64,000 nt of DNA from Niveispirillum sp. SYP-B3756 (GTDB taxonomy: Bacteria > Pseudomonadota > Alphaproteobacteria > Azospirillales > Azospirillaceae): assembly GCF_009495745.1 (NCBI RefSeq), contig NZ_WIDQ01000003.1, positions 372,001 through 436,000 of the forward strand, in the 5' to 3' direction. A program made the position numbers and the translations under genes. The notes under the pieces are model-generated. The model was not told the origin of the DNA, ran no database searches, and worked only from the letters and a program-made list of their open reading frames with translations. Positions 26,627-35,472 of the stretch are shown here, one piece after another (position 1 is the first letter of the stretch; each line of letters begins with the position of its first letter).

Positions 26627-27844
26627 TCAGTGACCCGCCGCATACCTCAGGGCTGTTTTGCCGGCGGCAATGCCGCTGGCAAAACAGCCCTGCAGCAGGT
26701 AGCCGCCGGTCGGTGCCTCCCAATCCAGCATTTCGCCACAGGCGAAGATACCGGGCATGTCCTTCAGCATCAGCCCGTCATCCAGAGCCGTCAGCCGGAT
26801 GCCGCCAGCGGTGGAGATGGCGCGTTCCAGCCCCTGCATCCCGGAAAGTTTGATGGGAAGAGACTTCAACAGACTGGCCACGCACATGCTGCGCGTCAGG
26901 TCGGCGTCGCCCGCCCCTTCCCGCAACAGCGCACCGACGGGCGGGTTCAGCGACAGCGCCTTGCGTAACCGGTTCGCCACACTGTCGGCCGGGGGCACCC
27001 GCGCCAGCCGATTCTGCACCTGCGACACGGTGAGATCGGGTTTCAGGTCCAGCAGAATCTCCGCCTCCCCATCCCGCTCAATGGCATCGCGCAGCGGGGC
27101 GGACAGGGCATAGAGCGGCCCGCCTTCCAGCCCATGGGCCGTAATCACCAGTTCCCCCGGCACGGTGCGATCCCGGAAGGTGACGGTGATCCGTTTCAGG
27201 GGCATCCCCTCCGCCCGCTCCCGCAGGCCGGCGCTCCAGCGCACATCGAATCCGCTGTTGGAGGGGCGGAACGGCGCCAGCGGCACGGCACGACCGCGCA
27301 GCAATTCCGCCCAGCCCCCGTCAGAACCCAGGCGTGGCCAGCTGGCACCGCCCAAGGCCAGAATCACCGCTGCGGCCCCGTCGGTGGTTACCTCCCCCGC
27401 CGGGCCCGCCAGACGCAACGCCCCCGCTGCCGTCCAGCCGACCCAGCGATGCCGGGGATGCAGTTCCACGCCAAGCCCGGCCAACCGCCGCAGCCAGGCC
27501 CGTAACAGGATGCTGGCCTTCATTTCCTTCGGAAACACCCGGCCGGAAGAACCGACGAAGGTTTCCACCCCCAACCCATGGCACCAGTCGCGCAGGTCAG
27601 CCGGCGTGAATGACCGAATCAGCCGGTCAAACAGCGGCCGCGCCGCGCCATAACGGCCGATGAACCGGTCCAGCGGTTCGCTATGGGTCAGGTTCAATCC
27701 GCCCCGACCCGCCATCAGGAATTTGCGCGCCGGCGACGGCATGGCGTCATAAATGCGTACCTTGCCACCGGCAGCGGCAATGGTCTCGGCGGCGATCAGG
27801 CCGGCAGGGCCGGCACCGATGATGATGAAGGGCTTTGCGAACAT
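26627..27844 (-). CDS. HI0933-family FAD-dependent oxidoreductase (TIGR03862-type)
   Basis: Flavoprotein of 405 residues. The N-terminal FAD-binding Rossmann motif GAGPAGLIAAETIAAAGG, then GRGGLNLTHSEPLDRFIGRY and ETFVGSSGRVFPKEMKAS, belongs to the HI0933/BaiN-like group. The C-terminal TGGYLLQGCFASGIAAGKTAL carries the second FAD contact. Substrates of this family are mostly unknown. It is convergent with pleD, with only 18 bases between ends. A hairpin separates it from the chemoreceptor fragment upstream. Confidence 0.85.
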   Translation of the reverse strand: MFAKPFIIIGAGPAGLIAAETIAAAGGKVRIYDAMPSPARKFLMAGRGGLNLTHSEPLDRFIGRYGAARPLFDRLIRSFTPADLRDWCHGLGVETFVGSSGRVFPKEMKASILLRAWLRRLAGLGVELHPRHRWVGWTAAGALRLAGPAGEVTTDGAAAVILALGGASWPRLGSDGGWAELLRGRAVPLAPFRPSNSGFDVRWSAGLRERAEGMPLKRITVTFRDRTVPGELVITAHGLEGGPLYALSAPLRDAIERDGEAEILLDLKPDLTVSQVQNRLARVPPADSVANRLRKALSLNPPVGALLREGAGDADLTRSMCVASLLKSLPIKLSGMQGLERAISTAGGIRLTALDDGLMLKDMPGIFACGEMLDWEAPTGGYLLQGCFASGIAAGKTALRYAAGH

Positions 27845-27887
27845 GGACCAAACCGGAATACGGACTCTGCGGGGTGCTGAAATAGCG

Positions 27888-27919
27888 AAGGGGCGGCACC
27901 GTCACCGGTGCCGCCCCTT
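27888..27919 (-). terminator. Hairpin after the short chemoreceptor-like gene
   Basis: Perfect 13-bp stem AAGGGGCGGCACC/GGTGCCGCCCCTT with a 6-base loop, 17 bases past the stop. The T run is weak, so it may terminate or merely stabilise the transcript. Confidence 0.5.
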
Positions 27920-27935
27920 GCGAAAATGTAAGTGA

Positions 27936-28304
27936 TCAAGCGTGAGTGATCGCGCGCTCAACCAGCTGACCCAGATGCTGGGTGCGCTTGGTCAGGCTCT
28001 GCAGCACGGCGGAGATTTCGGCCGTTGCGGCGGCGGTCTGACCGGACAGGTTCTTCACTTCGCCGGCCACAACCGCGAAACCCTTGCCGGCTTCACCCGC
28101 GCGGGCGGCTTCGATGGTGGCGTTCAGGGCCAGCAGGTTGGTCTGCTTGGCGATGGCGTCGATCTGCTGGGCCACAGTGCCCACCTTCTCGATCTCGGTG
28201 CGCAGACCTTCCAGTTCGCGGCTGATTTCCTGGAGGGCGGAGGAAACCTCGCTCTTGCCAGCGCCGGAGAAATTGCTCGATTCGCTGCCGTACTTCATCT
28301 GCAA
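27936..28304 (-). CDS. Minimal MCP signalling-domain protein
   Basis: A 122-residue protein made of only the chemoreceptor signalling hairpin. The tip region [20 protein letters not shown] and the flanking [15 protein letters not shown] are intact, so it should interact with CheA and CheW. No transmembrane helix, HAMP or sensor domain precedes it; only about 20 residues ([17 protein letters not shown]) do. The descending helix stops after [12 protein letters not shown]. It may be a soluble receptor core or a remnant of a longer receptor. No other chemotaxis genes are adjacent. Confidence 0.8.
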   Translation of the reverse strand: MQMKYGSESSNFSGAGKSEVSSALQEISRELEGLRTEIEKVGTVAQQIDAIAKQTNLLALNATIEAARAGEAGKGFAVVAGEVKNLSGQTAAATAEISAVLQSLTKRTQHLGQLVERAITHA

Positions 28305-28406
28305 AGGCCTTGCGTCTTAGGGGTTGACCTGTAGCGACCCGGACAAACCGGGCGTTCCACCTTCATAGCACAAAGCCGGCGAACACATCGTGACGATTTT
28401 CCGGCT

Positions 28407-28444
28407 GGGGCACCCCTTTTGGATAGTTTCCATCGGGGTGCCCC
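28407..28444 (-). terminator. Possible serA terminator hairpin
   Basis: A 10-bp perfect stem GGGGCACCCC/GGGGTGCCCC separated by 18 bases, 15 bases past the serA stop. There is no clear T run on the minus strand after it, so support is moderate. Confidence 0.4.
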
Positions 28445-28458
28445 GTCCTTGAGCTGGA

Positions 28459-30036
28459 TCAGAAATCCAGCGACTTTACGCGTACCACGCTCGGCAGACC
28501 CTGGATCTTGCCCAGCAGCTCTTCCGACACCGCCTGATCGACCGAGACCAGACAGATGGCGTTGGCACCGGGGGCAGTACGGCCCAGATGGAAGGTGGCG
28601 ATATTCACACCGGCATCACCCAGCGTGCTGCCCAGCTTGCCGATGAAGCCCGGCTTATCCTCGTTGCGGATGAACAGCATATGGTCGGTGACTTCCGCCT
28701 CGACCGGTACTTCCTCGATTTCCACCAGACGGGGCTTGTCGCCACCGAACAGGGTACCGGCAACAGAGCGGGTGCGCTGTTCGGTCTGCACAATCACGCG
28801 CACCAGCGTCTGATAATCGCCAGCAACCTCGCGCTTGGTCTCGCTCACCTTGATGTCACGCTCCTTGGCGATGACGGGGGCGTTGACCATGTTAACCGAT
28901 TCCATCAGCGGACCCAGCAGGCCCTTCAACACGATGGCGGTCAGCGGACGGGTGTTCAGCTCTGCCACCTGACCTTCATATTCGATGGTCACGGCCTTGA
29001 TGCCGGTCTCGGTGATCTGGCCGGCAAAGCCGCCCAACTGCTCGGCCAACTTCATATAGGGGCGCAGCTTCGGCGCGTCTTCCGCCGACACGGACGGCAT
29101 GTTCAGCGCATTGACCACAGCACCGCTGACCAGATAATCGGCCAGCTGTTCGGCCACCTGCAGGGCGACATTTTCCTGCGCTTCGGTGGTCGACGCCCCC
29201 AGATGCGGGGTGGCAATCACCTTTTCATTGCCGAACAGCGGGTGGGCCTTGGCCGGCTCTTCCGCGAACACGTCCAGGGCGGCACCGGCGACGTGACCGG
29301 CCTCGATGGCCGCCTGCAGCGCCTCTTCCACGATCAGGCCGCCACGGGCGCAATTGATGATGCGCACACCCTTCTTGGTCTTGGCGAGCGCCTTGGCGTC
29401 CAGGATGTTCTTGGTCGCTTCGGTCAGCGGCGTGTGCAGGGTGATGAAGTCAGCGCGCTTCAGCAGATCTTCCAGTTCCACCTTTTCCACGCCGATTTCG
29501 GTGGCGCGTTCCGGCGACAGGAACGGGTCGAAGGCGATGACCTTCATCTTCAGGCCGACGGCGCGGTCAGCGACGATGCCGCCAATATTGCCGCAGCCGA
29601 TGACGCCCAGCACCTTGCCGAACAGCTCCACGCCCATGAAGCGGTTCTTTTCCCACTTGCCGGCGTGGGTCGAGGCATTGGCGGCCGGGATTTCACGGGC
29701 CAGCGCAAACATCATGGCGATGGCATGTTCGGCGGTGGTGATGGAATTACCGAACGGGGTGTTCATCACCACCACGCCACGGGCGGTGGCGGCGGGGATG
29801 TCCACATTGTCGACACCGATACCGGCGCGGCCAACGACCTTCAGGTTGGTGGCGGCGGCCAGGATATCCTTGGTCACCTTGGTGGCCGAGCGGATGGCCA
29901 AACCATCATATTCGCCGATGATGGCCTTCAGCTCATCCGGCTTCAGGCCGACCTTCACATCGACCTCAACGCCGCGCTCCTTGAAAATCTCAACGGCGCG
30001 GGGGCTCAGGCTGTCGGAAATAAGAACCTTGGGCAT
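28459..30036 (-). CDS. serA: D-3-phosphoglycerate dehydrogenase
   Basis: First enzyme of serine synthesis, oxidising 3-phosphoglycerate with NAD. It is the long form of 525 residues with an extra domain before a C-terminal ACT domain. Conserved parts are VGRAGIGVDNVDIPAAT, the nucleotide-binding GVIGCGNIGGIVADR, the catalytic region with INCARGGLIVEEAL, and AEEPAKAHPLFGNEKVIATPHLGAS with the catalytic His. The C-terminus (FIRNEDKPGFIGKLGSTLGD) is the ACT domain, likely binding serine. I start at MPKVLISDS; an upstream frame to 30078 is open but not typical. It lies downstream of serC with a DUF486 gene between. Confidence 0.96.
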   Translation of the reverse strand: MPKVLISDSLSPRAVEIFKERGVEVDVKVGLKPDELKAIIGEYDGLAIRSATKVTKDILAAATNLKVVGRAGIGVDNVDIPAATARGVVVMNTPFGNSITTAEHAIAMMFALAREIPAANASTHAGKWEKNRFMGVELFGKVLGVIGCGNIGGIVADRAVGLKMKVIAFDPFLSPERATEIGVEKVELEDLLKRADFITLHTPLTEATKNILDAKALAKTKKGVRIINCARGGLIVEEALQAAIEAGHVAGAALDVFAEEPAKAHPLFGNEKVIATPHLGASTTEAQENVALQVAEQLADYLVSGAVVNALNMPSVSAEDAPKLRPYMKLAEQLGGFAGQITETGIKAVTIEYEGQVAELNTRPLTAIVLKGLLGPLMESVNMVNAPVIAKERDIKVSETKREVAGDYQTLVRVIVQTEQRTRSVAGTLFGGDKPRLVEIEEVPVEAEVTDHMLFIRNEDKPGFIGKLGSTLGDAGVNIATFHLGRTAPGANAICLVSVDQAVSEELLGKIQGLPSVVRVKSLDF

Positions 30037-30068
30037 GGGTGGCTCCGATATCTCGGGTGAGGAGCGGG

Positions 30069-30422
30069 TCAGCTCCAATCATGAACGGAAAAGAAGACGG
30101 CGACGGCGATCAGCAGAAACGCGATCCAATCGTTCCAGCGCAGGGATTCGCCAAGCCAGAAAGCAGAGAAGATGGCGAACACGGTCAGCGTGATCGCCTC
30201 CTGAATCATCTTCAGTTGCGGGGCTGTATAGACCACGTGACCCAGCCGGTTGGCCGGCACCTGAAAGCAATATTCAAAGAAGGCAATGCCCCAACTGGCC
30301 AGAATGGCCGTGATAAGCGGTGCCGACTTGAACTTCAGATGCCCGTACCAGGCAAAGGTCATGAAGATGTTGGAAGCGACCAGCAGCAGGACCGGCCAAA
30401 GATAAGTGGTGAGTGTGGGCAT
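30069..30422 (-). CDS. DUF486 / DMT-family small membrane protein
   Basis: A 117-residue membrane protein with four hydrophobic segments (LWPVLLLVASNIFMTFAWY to LLIAVAVFFSVHDWS). The motif FAWYGHLKF and the segment AILASWGIAFFEYCFQVPANR are typical of DUF486. Family members are related to the drug/metabolite transporter superfamily but have half its length and unknown substrate. It lies between serC (95 bases upstream) and serA (33 bases downstream) on the same strand, so it may be part of the serine operon, possibly as a metabolite exporter; that is inference. Confidence 0.85.
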   Translation of the reverse strand: MPTLTTYLWPVLLLVASNIFMTFAWYGHLKFKSAPLITAILASWGIAFFEYCFQVPANRLGHVVYTAPQLKMIQEAITLTVFAIFSAFWLGESLRWNDWIAFLLIAVAVFFSVHDWS

Positions 30423-30516
30423 GGATCATCGCCGGGAAACGGGTTTCCGGCCTGTCGATGCCCCTCCCCCATCGGCCGGAACCAGACAGGGGAGGTCACC
30501 TTAACCAGTTACAAAA

Positions 30517-31674
30517 TCAGCCGGCCTTGACGGTGGCATAGGCCCAGTCCAGCCAGGGCAGCAGCGCCACGATATCGGCATTTTCAACCGTTGCACCGCC
30601 CCAGATGCGAATACCGGGAGGCGCATCGCGGTAGGAACCGGCATCCAGCGCCACGCCTTCCTTCTCCAAGAGAGAGGTCAGCTTCTTGGCGATGTCGGCC
30701 TGCGCTTCCGCCGGCTGTTCCGTCGCCCAGGGGTCGACGATCTTCAGGCAGATGGAGGTGCAGGAACGGCTATCCGCCGTCTCCGCCAGGAAATCCACCC
30801 AGTCGGTCGCGGCAACCCAGTCGGCCACAGCCTTCAGGTTGGCTTCCGACCGGCCGATCAGCCCTTCCAGGCCGCCGACGGACTTGGCCCAGTTCAGGCC
30901 GTCCAACGCGTCTTCCACGGCGATCATGGAGGGGGTGTTGATGGTCTCCCCCTTGAAGATGCCTTCCGACAGCTTGCCATTGCTGGCCATGCGGAAAACC
31001 TTCGGCATCGGCCAGGCCGGCGTGTGGTTCAGCAACCGTTCCACCGCACGGGGAGAGAGCGCCAGCATCCCGTGGGCGGCTTCACCGCCCAGCACCTTCT
31101 GCCAGGACCAGGTGACGACATCCAGCTTGTCCCACGGCAGATCCATGGCGAACGCAGCGGAGGTGGCGTCGCAGATGGTCAGGCCCTGGCGATCCGCCGG
31201 GATCCAGTCGCCATTGGCGACGCGGACGCCCGAGGTGGTGCCGTTCCAGGTGAAGACCACGTCACGGGAGAAATCCACCGTGGCAAGGTCGGGCAGCTTG
31301 CCATAGCCAGCGGTCAGGGAACGGACATCCGGCAGCTTCAGCTGCTTGACGACGTCGGTGACCCAATCCTTGCCGAAGGATTCCCAGGCCAGCATATCGA
31401 CGCCACGGGCACCCAGCAGCGACCACAGCGCCATTTCAACGGCGCCCGTGTCAGAGGCGGGAACAATGCCCAGCCGGTAATCGGCGGGGATGTTCAGAAT
31501 TTCTTTGGAAAGGGTAATCACCTGCTCCAGCTTAGCCTTGCCGGGCTTGGAGCGGTGCGAGCGGCCCACCAGGGCGCCCTTCAGGGCTTCGATCGACCAG
31601 CCGGGGCGCTTGGCGCAGGGACCGGACGAGAATTGCGGATTGGCGGGGCGATTGCCCGGCTTCGGCGCAGCCAT
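30517..31674 (-). CDS. serC: Phosphoserine aminotransferase
   Basis: PLP-dependent transaminase of 385 residues, second step of serine synthesis. It belongs to the alphaproteobacterial type. The N-terminal [20 protein letters not shown], the conserved [17 protein letters not shown], and the Schiff-base lysine in [17 protein letters not shown] are visible. It starts the serC, DUF486, serA run on the minus strand. A GGAAGGA ribosome-binding site lies about nine bases before the ATG, and a short hairpin sits just beyond it. Confidence 0.95.
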   Translation of the reverse strand: MAAPKPGNRPANPQFSSGPCAKRPGWSIEALKGALVGRSHRSKPGKAKLEQVITLSKEILNIPADYRLGIVPASDTGAVEMALWSLLGARGVDMLAWESFGKDWVTDVVKQLKLPDVRSLTAGYGKLPDLATVDFSRDVVFTWNGTTSGVRVANGDWIPADRQGLTICDATSAAFAMDLPWDKLDVVTWSWQKVLGGEAAHGMLALSPRAVERLLNHTPAWPMPKVFRMASNGKLSEGIFKGETINTPSMIAVEDALDGLNWAKSVGGLEGLIGRSEANLKAVADWVAATDWVDFLAETADSRSCTSICLKIVDPWATEQPAEAQADIAKKLTSLLEKEGVALDAGSYRDAPPGIRIWGGATVENADIVALLPWLDWAYATVKAG

Positions 31675-31682
31675 TATGGCTA

Positions 31683-31718
31683 TTCCTTCCAGAATAGTAG
31701 CATCCCGTTGGGGGGATG
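31683..31718 (-). promoter_or_regulatory. serC leader hairpin
   Basis: Between the pentapeptide gene and serC the transcript contains CATCCC/GGGATG arms (31701-31706/31713-31718) followed by the GGAAGGA ribosome-binding site. Alphaproteobacterial serC operons are known to carry a conserved leader motif of this kind, but I cannot test the match here. Minus-strand TTGACG at 31756-31761 may be part of the promoter. Confidence 0.35.
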
Positions 31719-31826
31719 TGACCCGCCGCCGAAGCTATGGGAGGGCGCCCGTTCCGTCAATCGCAAACTGCTCCCCGCTGATCAGATTTCTGCGTTGCAG
31801 ATGGCGCAGGGGAAAGATTGTTACAA

Positions 31827-33182
31827 TTACACCAATGCCGGGCTGGGCAGCATCAGGCCGCGGGCGCCGCGCATATCGGCATCTGTCCAGTCGGCATCAC
31901 GCAGATCGGCCTGGGTCATCACGGCATCGGTCAGGATGGTGCCGCGCAGAATGGCATTTTGCAGATTGGCCTGTGTCAGGTCGCAATCATCCAGCCGGGC
32001 CCTGGACAGGTCGATCCCGGCCAGCAGCCCACGGGCGAGCCGTGCCTTGCTGAAATTGGTTGGCCAGCTCTGGCCATTGCGCAGTTCCATGGGGCCGGCG
32101 ATCACATTGCTGAGGTCGGTTTCATAGAGAATGGCGCGTTCCAGGCAGGCGCCGCGCAGATCGGCCCGGGGCATCCGGGCCTGCCGCATATCCGCCATGG
32201 ACAGATCGGCCATGGCCAGCACGGTGCCGGACAGGTTGGCCCCCCGCAGCGAGGTCTGCTTCAGGATCGCAGCAGAAAGATTAAGGTTGGAGAGATCCTG
32301 ACCGGAAAGGTCCAAGGCCGACAGGTTGGCCCGCTCCCCCTTATGGCCATTGGTGACAATCCATTCCCGGTGCAGGCGCAACGCCTCCCCGATAACGCCG
32401 CTGATATTGTCCAGTCGGCGCAGCAGATCGGCCCCCGACAGGTTAGCGGTGGACAAATCCACCTCATCCAGCAGGGCACCCAGCAGGCTGGCCTGCGACA
32501 GGTTGGCATTGCGCAGCAGGGCACGGGTGAGGATGCAGCCATCCAGGCGGGTGCCGGACAGGTTGGCATCCGACAGGTCAGCCCCTTCCAGATTGCAGCC
32601 GGTCAGGTCCGATCCGCTGAGATCGGCCCGCACGAAGACGGCACCACGCAGATCGGTATCCCGCAAATCGGCCTGGATAACGAAGGCGTTGGAGAGTTTG
32701 GCCCGGCTGAGATTGGCCCGCACCATGCTGGCTTCCGACAGTTCGGTCGTATTGTGCTCTGTCGTCATCGGCGCCAGATCGCCATTCTTGGCCCGCATCA
32801 GATAGCCATCGCGCAGGTCCGCCTCGTTCAGTACGGCGCGGGCCATGCAGGCCCCCCGCATGGCGGCACCCCGCAGATCGGCGCGGGTCAAATTGGCCGA
32901 GGGCAGATTGGCGCGGCGCAGATCGGCCCCGAACAGACAGGCACCATGCAGATCGGCCCCCGACAGGTCAGCCCCGTTCATTTTGGCGCCGGTCAGGTCG
33001 GCATCGGCCAGATTGGCGTTGCGCAGCACGGCGAAGGACAGATCATGGAACTTCAGGTTGGCCCGCATCCCACCGCGTTGCCCCTGCAGGAATCGGCGAT
33101 GGGCAGCCAGAACCTTTTCCAGTTCGGGAGCCGCAATCTTCGTATAGCCAATATCCAGCCCGTCTAGGGTCGCCGGTTTCAT
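31827..33182 (-). CDS. Pentapeptide-repeat protein
   Basis: A 451-residue protein dominated by A(D/N)LxG-type pentapeptides, for example ADLSGADLHGACLFGADLRR and AKMNGADLSGADL. They should form a right-handed quadrilateral beta-helix. About 50 residues without repeats lead in (MKPATLDGLDIGYTKIAAPE) and a further short non-repeat region with FVIQADLRDTDL variants interrupts them. There is no signal peptide or membrane helix. Some pentapeptide proteins mimic DNA and protect gyrase; most have unknown roles. The gene is alone, followed by serC on the same strand. Confidence 0.85.
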   Translation of the reverse strand: MKPATLDGLDIGYTKIAAPELEKVLAAHRRFLQGQRGGMRANLKFHDLSFAVLRNANLADADLTGAKMNGADLSGADLHGACLFGADLRRANLPSANLTRADLRGAAMRGACMARAVLNEADLRDGYLMRAKNGDLAPMTTEHNTTELSEASMVRANLSRAKLSNAFVIQADLRDTDLRGAVFVRADLSGSDLTGCNLEGADLSDANLSGTRLDGCILTRALLRNANLSQASLLGALLDEVDLSTANLSGADLLRRLDNISGVIGEALRLHREWIVTNGHKGERANLSALDLSGQDLSNLNLSAAILKQTSLRGANLSGTVLAMADLSMADMRQARMPRADLRGACLERAILYETDLSNVIAGPMELRNGQSWPTNFSKARLARGLLAGIDLSRARLDDCDLTQANLQNAILRGTILTDAVMTQADLRDADWTDADMRGARGLMLPSPALV

Positions 33183-33776
33183 CGGAACGCATCAACCTTT
33201 CATGCAACGCCGCCATCGACGCTATCGGCCATATGTTAATATTTTACTCATGCCATCCGCTTGATCAGAGTCAATCAGTAACAGATTTGGCGGTACCCAG
33301 TATGAAAACATGAATTATATAAAATTGCAGATTCAATATGATGTGCTCAGTAAAAATATTCGTGCGCAGTACCAAGTATTCTGCTGGGAGCGTGGATTTC
33401 TCAGGGTGAGTATCACACGATAGAATTCGCAAGGTGGCGTCTTGCCACAGCAAAACATGGTCGTTCATGAAGAAATTTGGAAAAGGCGATCAGATTGATC
33501 TCGCTCATGTCCCAACCCCCTTCCGCACAATATAAAAGTGGTTTCCAGCTCTTCAGCAGAAAAGGCGGCGGTCGCCGCCGTATCAGGTTGCGATGAATTT
33601 TATGTATCACAACTTGGTACAAGCCTTTTCTCAGGCGACATGAGACGGCGATGAAAGACGAGTAAGCAGCTTTTTCGATCGGAGCCTATGCGCTTGCGTT
33701 GAAATGACGGTAGAAGAAATGGCCTCAAGCATCTCTTCGCCTCAGCCTCACAAAAACAGCATCCGGACCGCCCTTC
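33183..33776. other. Intergenic region without recognisable gene
   Basis: About 590 bases between the pentapeptide gene and the MotA-like gene, noticeably richer in A and T than the flanks in its first third. It contains only short open frames without ribosome-binding sites or family resemblance. I see no repeat, RNA gene or clear promoter in it. Confidence 0.5.
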
Positions 33777-34571
33777 ATGCCCCGTTCCAGTTCCTCCGGC
33801 CTTGTCTTCACCAGCCTGATCGGCATCGCCGCCACCATCGGCCTGCTCGCCTTTGTCGTCTATGCCGGGGGCGATGCGCGCTTCTTCTTCAATCTGGAAG
33901 GGTTGGTGATTGTCGGGGGCGGCGTCATCTGCGTGGCGCTGCTGGCCTTCCGGGGGGATGAGATCACGGCGGCCCTGTCCGCCATCGCCGCCATGTTCAA
34001 GGGTCCGCCCAGCCTGGAACGGGAAATGGCGGAGCTGCTGGAGGTCTCCAAACAGCTCTTCAGCCGGCAGATCCAGACCGCCGATGAACGGGTGCGCCGG
34101 GTGGGCAGCCCCTTTCTGCGGTTGGGGTTGCAGATGGTGGTGGATAATGCCTCGCTGGATGACATCATGCATGTGATGAACTGGCGCATCCAGAAACAGG
34201 TGGAGGCCGATCAGAAGCAATCACGCTTCTTCCGCGTGCTGGCCTCCTTCGCGCCGGCCTTCGGGCTGCTGGGCACGCTGGCCGGCATGGTGGGGATGTT
34301 GAAGCAATTGGGATCGGGCGATATCGGCCTGATCGGTTCTTCCATGGCGGTGGCCATGCTGGCCACGCTTTACGGGCTGATCCTGGCCAATCTGCTGTTC
34401 AAGCCCATCGCCATCAAGCTGGAACAGCGCACCACCGAACGGGTGGCGCAGTTAAACATTCTGCTGGAAGGCGTGGTGCTGGCCCATCTCAACCGCTCCC
34501 CCATGGTGATTGAGGAGACATTGCGCACCTATCTGCTGGATGCCGGCGACGAGGTGCGCGGTGGCCGCTGA
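33777..34571 (+). CDS. MotA/TolQ/ExbB-family proton channel protein
   Basis: A 264-residue MotA-like protein with four hydrophobic segments: FTSLIGIAATIGLLAFVVYA, LEGLVIVGGGVICVALLAF, FAPAFGLLGTLAGMVGML and MAVAMLATLYGLILANLLF. The last two carry the MotA/PomA phrases GLLGTLAGMVGML and ATLYGLILANLL, where the channel forms. The cytoplasmic loop (about 70-160) contains the charged segment expected of stators. It overlaps the MotB-like gene by 11 bases. No other flagellar genes lie nearby, so it may be a secondary stator; MotA itself remains possible. Confidence 0.85.
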   Translation: MPRSSSSGLVFTSLIGIAATIGLLAFVVYAGGDARFFFNLEGLVIVGGGVICVALLAFRGDEITAALSAIAAMFKGPPSLEREMAELLEVSKQLFSRQIQTADERVRRVGSPFLRLGLQMVVDNASLDDIMHVMNWRIQKQVEADQKQSRFFRVLASFAPAFGLLGTLAGMVGMLKQLGSGDIGLIGSSMAVAMLATLYGLILANLLFKPIAIKLEQRTTERVAQLNILLEGVVLAHLNRSPMVIEETLRTYLLDAGDEVRGGR

Positions 34572-35430
34572 TCGTGACCTGACACCGGAGACCGAGCGCG
34601 CCCGCGTCGCCGCCCGCCGCCAGCCCCACCGCCCCCATGAAAAATCGCTGGAACCGATGGAGGAAAGCGAGGAATGGGTCATCAGCTATATGGATATGGT
34701 CACGGTGCTGATGACTGTGTTCCTGGGCATGGTGGCGATTCTGGGCATGGATGGCCGCCTGTCCAACCCCAGCGATGAGGAGCGGGAGGCGACCAAGCAG
34801 GTGGACAAGGCCCTGGCCAGCCATCCCCTGCCCTCCCCCTTCCCCAATCTGCATCGGGAAGATGATGCCGATTACGAGGCACCACCCCCCGCCCGCCCGC
34901 CCGGCCAGGGCGGCCCGGCGGATCGCAGCGGCAGTGCGTCGGTCGCCGGCAGCAATGCCGCCGCAGCGCTGTCACCCGGCGCACAGGCATGGTTGCGCAA
35001 GCTGGAAGCGGCGGGTCTGCCGCCGGATGTGGACATCACCCTGAAGGACCGCAAGATCGCCATCGTGGTGCGCGACCGTATCCTGTTCCCCTCCGGCTCT
35101 GCCACCTTGCAGCCGGCGGCGGTGGATTTGCTGCGCACGCTGGCCCCCTCCCTGGCCGCCTTGCCGGGCAGTGTGACGGTGGAGGGGCATAGCGACGATG
35201 TGGCCATCAGCACGGCCCGCTTCCCCTCCAACTGGGAACTCTCCGCCGCCCGCGCCGCCGCCGTGGTGCGCGTGCTGGCCGCCCTGGGCCTGCCCCCGGA
35301 ACGGCTGGGCGCCCTGGGCCTGGCCGACAGCCGCCCGCTCACCACCGACCCCACCCGCCGGTCAGAAAACCGGCGGGTGGAAATTGTCGTCGATACGGAT
35401 GCGGTGACGGCGAAGGGGGTGGCGCGGTGA
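34561..35430 (+). CDS. MotB-like OmpA-domain stator protein
   Basis: A 289-residue partner of the MotA-like protein, starting at the GTG at 34561 that overlaps the upstream stop. One membrane helix carries the proton-accepting Asp in SYMDMVTVLMTVFLGMVAIL. A Pro/Gly-rich linker (APPPARPPGQGGPADRS) follows. The C-terminal OmpA-like peptidoglycan-binding domain has TVEGHSDDVAIS and FPSNWELSAARAAAVVRVLA, the MotB pattern. This would anchor the channel to the cell wall. The GTG start and overlap indicate translational coupling. It is not adjacent to flagellar genes. Confidence 0.87.
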   Translation: MAADRDLTPETERARVAARRQPHRPHEKSLEPMEESEEWVISYMDMVTVLMTVFLGMVAILGMDGRLSNPSDEEREATKQVDKALASHPLPSPFPNLHREDDADYEAPPPARPPGQGGPADRSGSASVAGSNAAAALSPGAQAWLRKLEAAGLPPDVDITLKDRKIAIVVRDRILFPSGSATLQPAAVDLLRTLAPSLAALPGSVTVEGHSDDVAISTARFPSNWELSAARAAAVVRVLAALGLPPERLGALGLADSRPLTTDPTRRSENRRVEIVVDTDAVTAKGVAR

Positions 35431-35472
35431 GGGATGCACTGGTGACAGTGCCTTATGGGCGAGCCTTCCTGA

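Noticed and set aside
33271-33622. Two short minus-strand frames in the gap before the MotA-like gene
   Set aside because: They lack ribosome-binding sites and family resemblance, and overlap each other in different frames.
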